From NCBI GenBank assembly GCA_017446355.1, contig JAFSQZ010000109.1, forward strand, positions 1 to 16,823: DNA of 16,823 nucleotides, written 5' to 3'. This document shows positions 13,448-16,823 of this stretch, one piece after another (the first letter of the stretch is position 1; every line of letters starts with the position of its first letter). The stretch is from Neisseriaceae bacterium. GTDB lineage: Bacteria > Pseudomonadota > Gammaproteobacteria > Burkholderiales > Neisseriaceae. The notes below the pieces were generated by a model. It was not told the DNA's origin and searched no databases. It saw only the letters and a list, made by a program, of their open reading frames with translations. The position numbers were made by a program, and so were the translations under genes.

Positions 13448-13477
13448 ATGACGTTTCTTAAAGGATTGCCGCTATGA
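13448..13477 (+). CDS. Possible 9-residue upstream ORF (leader peptide candidate)
   Basis: The ORF encodes MTFLKGLPL. Its TGA overlaps the ornithine decarboxylase ATG as ATGA, the arrangement used for translational coupling. The AAGGA that serves the decarboxylase lies inside this ORF. No ribosome site of its own is clear, and it does not resemble the SpeFL arrest peptide of enterobacteria. Chance is quite possible. Confidence 0.2.
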   Translation: MTFLKGLPL

Positions 13478-15621
13478 AAATTGCCGTATCACAGGGTGTT
13501 GAATTTGCATTCATTTCCAACTACAGAGTGATGAATATTGATATGACGGACTTCACCAATGTGTGTGCGGTAGTCGTTAAAGTGGCTGATATTGAAGCCG
13601 TTTGGAATGAGTTAGAGCGAATCGGTTTTAATATTCCGATTTTTGCCGCTGTGGAATATGGCGAAACTGTGCCAGCCGAGTGGCTGCCTGAACTCTACGG
13701 TGTGATTGAGTTGGCGGACGAGTTGAAATACTACAACGGTCAGTTGATTAACGCCGCCGCTGCCGATTATATCGACAGCCTTGACCCGCCGTTTTTCCAA
13801 GCCTTGAAAGATTATACCGATTACGGCAATGCGGCGTTTGATTGCCCTGGTCATCAGGGCGGACAGTTTTTCCGCAAGCACCCCACAGGGCGGCGGTTTT
13901 TCTTGTATTTTGGCGAAACGCTGTTTCGTGCCGATTCGTGCAATGCCGATGTGCGTTTGGGCGATTTGCTGATTCACGAAGGCCCTGCGTTTGAAGCCCA
14001 AGCCCACGCCGCGAAAGTGTATAACGCCGACAAAACTTATTTTGTATTAGGCGGCACTTCGGCGGCAAATAAAATTGCCATCGGTGCGTTAGCCGCCAAA
14101 GATGATTTGGTTTTGTTCGACCGCAATAATCATAAATCGGTGCATCAGGGAGCCTTGTTATTAAGCGGTGCCAAACCTGTTTATTTAGAAACTTCTCGCA
14201 ATGCCTACGGTTTTATTGGCGGCATTACCGCACCGTCATTTGAAGAAGATTATATTCGGGCAGAAATTGCCAAAGTCGCTCCTGAAAAAGCGAATGAAAA
14301 ACGCCCATTTCGTTTGGCAGTGATTCAATTAGGCACTTATGACGGCACAATTTATAATGCTCGCCAAGTGGTTGATAAAATAGGGCATTTATGCGATTAC
14401 ATTCTGTTTGATTCGGCGTGGGTAGGCTATGAGCAATTTATTCCGATGATGAGCGATTGCTCGCCCTTGTTGTTAGATTTAAACGAAAACGACCCAGGTA
14501 TTATCGTAACGCAATCGGTGCATAAACAGCAGGCAGGTTTTTCGCAAGCCTCGCAAATTCATAAGAAGGACAATCACATACACTCGCAACAACGCTATTG
14601 CAACCACAAACGCTTTAATAATGCGTTTATGATGCACGGCTCGACCAGTCCGTTTTATCCGATTTTTGCGTCCCTTGATGTGAATGCCAAAATGCACGAG
14701 GGCAAAGCAGGGCGAATGATGTGGCGTGAATGCGTGATTAACGGTATTGAAGCACGCAAAATGTTGCTGCAAACTTGTACCATGATTCGTCCTTTTGTTC
14801 CACCAACCGTTAATGGTAGGCCGTGGCAGGATTATGACAGCGAGGATATGGCAGACGATGTGCGTTTCTTCCGTTTTGAAGAAGGGGCTGCATGGCATGA
14901 TTTTGCCGAATATAAAGATGAGCAATATTTTGTTGATCCATGTAAATTATTGCTCACCACACCAGGCATCAACATTGACACAGGCGAATACGAAGATTTT
15001 GGCATTCCAGCGGCGATTTTGGCTCATTATTTGCGAGAACGCTTGGTGATTCCCGAAAAAGCCGACTTAAATTCCATTTTATTCCTGCTAACTCCTGCGG
15101 AAAATATGGCGAAATTTCAACACCTTGTCGCCACAATCGCCCGATTTGAAGAACATATTGAAGCCAACAGTTTGGTTTCCTGTATGTTGCCTACTTTGGT
15201 GAAAGCCAAACCGCAATATGCGTCTATGAGAATTCGTGAATTGTGCCAAAAAATGCACAATTTCTATCGCTCGCACAATCTCAATAAATTGCAACGGCAA
15301 ATGTTTCAAAAACCGCATTTCCCGCAAGTTGCGATGAGTGCGGCAGACGCACACAACGCCTTTATCCGCAATCAAATTGAGTTAGTGCCATTGTCGCAAA
15401 TCAAAGGCAGAATCGCCGCCGAAGGAGCATTGCCCTATCCACCTGGTGTGTTGTGCATAGTACCTGGTGAAGTGTGGGGCGGTGCGGTGTTAGACTACTT
15501 CTTGGCATTAGAAGAGGGCATTAACCAACTACCAGGTTTTGAACCTGAAATTCAAGGCGTGTATTTGGAAGAAGACGATAACGGCAAAAAACACGCTTTT
15601 GCGTATGTGGTGAAAAACTAA
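13474..15621 (+). CDS. Ornithine decarboxylase, PLP-dependent (SpeC/SpeF type)
   Basis: A 715-residue fold-type I decarboxylase of the Orn/Lys/Arg group that turns ornithine into putrescine and CO2. Layout: an N-terminal wing domain (about 1-105), a PLP domain, and a C-terminal domain. PLP residues are visible: Lys351 in SVHKQQAGFSQ (Schiff base), His220 in DRNNHKSVHQG and Asp313 in ILFDSAWVGYEQF. It resembles E. coli SpeC closely as I remember it (CPGHQ, NADVRLGDLLIHEG, EGALPYPPGVL), so ornithine is far likelier than lysine or arginine. Constitutive SpeC and acid-inducible SpeF cannot be separated with confidence, so I give no symbol. No putrescine/ornithine antiporter potE is adjacent. The start has AAGGA eight bases upstream. 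The first third seems richer in GC-ending codons than its neighbours, and I found only one near-DUS (13681-13692), hinting at acquisition by transfer. Confidence 0.93.
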   Translation: MKIAVSQGVEFAFISNYRVMNIDMTDFTNVCAVVVKVADIEAVWNELERIGFNIPIFAAVEYGETVPAEWLPELYGVIELADELKYYNGQLINAAAADYIDSLDPPFFQALKDYTDYGNAAFDCPGHQGGQFFRKHPTGRRFFLYFGETLFRADSCNADVRLGDLLIHEGPAFEAQAHAAKVYNADKTYFVLGGTSAANKIAIGALAAKDDLVLFDRNNHKSVHQGALLLSGAKPVYLETSRNAYGFIGGITAPSFEEDYIRAEIAKVAPEKANEKRPFRLAVIQLGTYDGTIYNARQVVDKIGHLCDYILFDSAWVGYEQFIPMMSDCSPLLLDLNENDPGIIVTQSVHKQQAGFSQASQIHKKDNHIHSQQRYCNHKRFNNAFMMHGSTSPFYPIFASLDVNAKMHEGKAGRMMWRECVINGIEARKMLLQTCTMIRPFVPPTVNGRPWQDYDSEDMADDVRFFRFEEGAAWHDFAEYKDEQYFVDPCKLLLTTPGINIDTGEYEDFGIPAAILAHYLRERLVIPEKADLNSILFLLTPAENMAKFQHLVATIARFEEHIEANSLVSCMLPTLVKAKPQYASMRIRELCQKMHNFYRSHNLNKLQRQMFQKPHFPQVAMSAADAHNAFIRNQIELVPLSQIKGRIAAEGALPYPPGVLCIVPGEVWGGAVLDYFLALEEGINQLPGFEPEIQGVYLEEDDNGKKHAFAYVVKN

Positions 15622-15634
15622 TACGAATACCATT

Positions 15635-15662
15635 AGCCAAAAACCTTTTGCTGATATTGGCT
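15635..15662 (+). terminator. Weak stem-loop after ornithine decarboxylase
   Basis: AGCCAA (15635-15640) and TTGGCT (15657-15662) form a 6-bp stem 13 bases after the stop, followed by TTAAAAATT. The long loop and poor T tract make it a weak candidate. Confidence 0.35.
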
Positions 15663-15709
15663 TTAAAAATTGGCTATTTGGGGTTGTTAACATTTTGAAA
15701 ATTGAAGAA

Positions 15710-15747
15710 TTTCAGCCTGCCTGATAATCAAAACAGGCAGGCTGAAA
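15710..15747. terminator. Perfect 14-bp hairpin between convergent genes
   Basis: TTTCAGCCTGCCTG (15710-15723) and CAGGCAGGCTGAAA (15734-15747) pair perfectly around a 10-base loop. It lies between ornithine decarboxylase (+) and the broken gene (-), whose stop is four bases to the right. On minus it is followed by TTCTTCAATTTTC. The arms read AGGCAGGCTGAA, one base away from the Kingella-type DUS, so this is a DUS-like pair in a different spelling. It probably terminates both genes. Confidence 0.7.
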
Positions 15748-15751
15748 AGAA

Positions 15752-16423
15752 TTAAGCATTTTCTTGTTTTTTCAGATTATCTCTCGCCGCTTGGGCAACC
15801 TCTTTTTCATTGTCTTGGGAAAGTCGCTCCAATATTTCCCAAGGTGTATTGGGATTTTGGGCGATGGCTTGACGAACTTTCTTTTCAGATTGCGTATAAT
15901 GTTCTATACAGTATTTTTTTAGTTCATTAGGATTTTTTTCAAGAGCAATTCTTATAGGCAAAATATCCATATTACCTTCAAATGCTGGAATTCCAAATCT
16001 TAAAATGCGTTGTTTATTGAGTGCTGTCTGACGGTTGTCAGGTATGGTTAAATTTAAATCCAAGTACTGAAACAATGAATGCTCCTCAATAATATTTTTT
16101 ATATTGAAATACAAATTGTGATTGTTGTTTTGATGACGCTCTTCTATCATTTCAAACACGCATAACATTTTTGTTAATATATCGTTATCAAAATATGTTT
16201 TCAATATGTTTGCATACTTTTGCACGATTATTTTATCGGAAGATGCATATTGATACATTTCAATAAAAATTATTTTCAATAGCATATAAAATTGATGCAT
16301 GTTCTTATTTTTTCTTAATTTAATCAATCTGTTTGATAGTATGAAAAAAGTTGTTTCGAACTGTTCTTTTTTAGATAGATTTTTATCTATATTGATTTGT
16401 TTCCCTTGTTGATAAATTTGTAC
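15752..16423 (-). pseudogene. C-terminal part of a frameshifted AbiC-like protein with LRV repeats
   Basis: The frame is open to a start-like codon at 16498, but its first 24 or so residues are only the shadow of the membrane half in another frame. Real likeness begins at IYQQGKQIN and KKEQFETTFFILSNRL. It continues with QKYANILKTYFDND and IIEEHSLFQYLDL, the pattern I know from putative AbiC-type phage abortive-infection proteins. The last 65 or so residues change character. Two units spaced 26 residues apart centre on ALEKNP and AIAQNPNTP, followed by a partial third, typical of LRV repeats. The N-terminal membrane half lies in a different frame just upstream. One added base near 16413-16424 would join them into a protein of about 306 residues. 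AT-rich codons and lack of DUS suggest acquired DNA. Sequencing error or true decay are both possible. Confidence 0.6.
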
Positions 16424-16823
16424 AATGTTGCGAGAAACGCCAAAAGAGCAAGTATTGTGCCAACAACCCCGCCGACATAATCTCCAAATTGTCCCCAATG
16501 AGCAGTATTCTTACTAATTTCATTCTCATGGAAATTGAAGTAGTATATCGCAATTGCTGGTGCAATGAAAACGAACATGATTGATATTAAAACAGTAATG
16601 TTATAAATATAAATTACTATTTTGAATAAATTATTATCAGTTGCGTCAAGATTAATCAAGAGATTTCCAAACATTTTCCTCTCTCTTGCCCCTCTTTTTA
16701 AATCATTTTGTATAACCTTTGGGGATAAAAAGAGTAAAAAAATTGCAAAAATAAAATAAATTATTGATTTGATATCATTGTCTAATAATAGATATATTGA
16801 TAGCGTAAGTGATAGCAATATAA
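16387..16823 (-). pseudogene. N-terminal membrane part of the frameshifted AbiC-like protein (open at window edge)
   Basis: This frame ends at a TAG (16387-16389) and is open to the right edge. I favour a start at the ATG at 16672-16674 (MFGNLLINLD), which has GAGAGG just upstream. With it the protein begins about 85 residues before the frameshift and carries two membrane segments: one in FKIVIYIYNITVLISIMFVF and one in GVVGTILALLAFLATLY. Between them lies HWGQFGDYVGG, the GQFGD-GG signature that precedes the second helix in AbiC-like proteins. The frame upstream of that ATG also encodes a hydrophobic stretch (IIYFIFAIFLLFL), so a longer protein beginning outside the window cannot be excluded. 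After LATLYK the frame runs into IN...KSI and stops, while the other frame continues the family pattern. Confidence 0.55.

Larger units (their letters stand above)
13044..13473. other. Intergenic region upstream of ornithine decarboxylase
   Basis: This 430-bp AT-rich gap holds a DUS (13206-13217), a TATAAT-like -10 (13358-13363), a leader with a long-range GCCTTTT/AAAAGGC pairing, a palindrome TTTTATATAAAA (13421-13432), a 9-codon ORF touching the next start, and a 26-codon ORF (13282-13362) with no ribosome site. I see no clear terminator for the preceding gene. GAAACTTTTGCAAAAC (13131-13146) nearly repeats a sequence near 311-326 (minus strand). Confidence 0.55.

Noticed and set aside
13612..14068. 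Two long minus-strand frames inside the ornithine decarboxylase gene
   Set aside because: They are antisense to a well-supported gene with intact motifs and have no ribosome site or family likeness; they result from its GC-richer codon use.
16424..16498. Start of the 248-codon frame at 16498 as a true protein start
   Set aside because: Its first residues overlap the membrane half in another frame, look unlike the family and contain odd Cys/Trp/Arg use; the likeness begins only after the frameshift point.

Overview
The window looks like chromosome of a Neisseriaceae bacterium with low to moderate GC. The best clue is the DNA uptake sequence (DUS). AGGCTGCCTGAA, the dialect associated with Simonsiella muelleri, occurs exactly 12 times by my hand count on the two strands. 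AGGCAGCCTGAA, the Kingella dialect, occurs mostly where it overlaps the first one in a palindromic element. The genes (accD, folB, plsY, ppiB, uvrB and pheT without a neighbouring pheS) also fit the family. A Simonsiella-like organism is therefore my inference, not a proven identification.

Layout. Positions 1-124 hold the end of uvrB (+). An inverted-repeat element and a two-way terminator follow. Positions 490-5415 carry a minus-strand methylcitrate-cycle cluster in transcription order prpB, prpC, acnD. It has no prpF, ackA, prpE or regulator beside it. Upstream of prpB is a 668-bp AT-rich gap with several inverted repeats and one strong candidate structured element (5906-5974). Positions 6084-11024 hold a minus-strand housekeeping series: pheT, accD, a zinc histone-deacetylase-family hydrolase and folB. 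plsY diverges from folB and is followed by ppiB, a small cysteine-rich DUF3079-type gene, and a large biosynthetic/degradative-type ornithine decarboxylase, all on plus. The right edge (15752-16823, minus) holds a broken gene. Its membrane half and its C-terminal half lie in different frames; together they resemble the putative AbiC-type phage abortive-infection family, with leucine-rich-repeat-variant (LRV) units at the C-terminus.

How it works together. PrpC condenses propionyl-CoA with oxaloacetate, AcnD dehydrates the methylcitrate, and PrpB cleaves methylisocitrate to pyruvate and succinate. AccD (fatty-acid precursor supply) and PlsY (first acylation in phospholipid synthesis) are membrane-lipid genes. 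FolB serves folate synthesis, PheT translation, PpiB protein folding and UvrB excision repair. The ornithine decarboxylase gene makes putrescine. Many intergenic DUS copies lie as inverted pairs next to stop codons, and at least two of them probably also act as transcription terminators.

The most unusual items are the frameshifted AbiC-like/LRV gene, the structured element at 5906-5974 near the prp genes, the two-dialect palindromic DUS elements, the prp cluster lacking prpF, the ornithine decarboxylase leader with a 9-codon upstream ORF, and the hydrophilic tail on PlsY. All coordinates, residue numbers and repeat counts were worked out by hand; no database search was possible.
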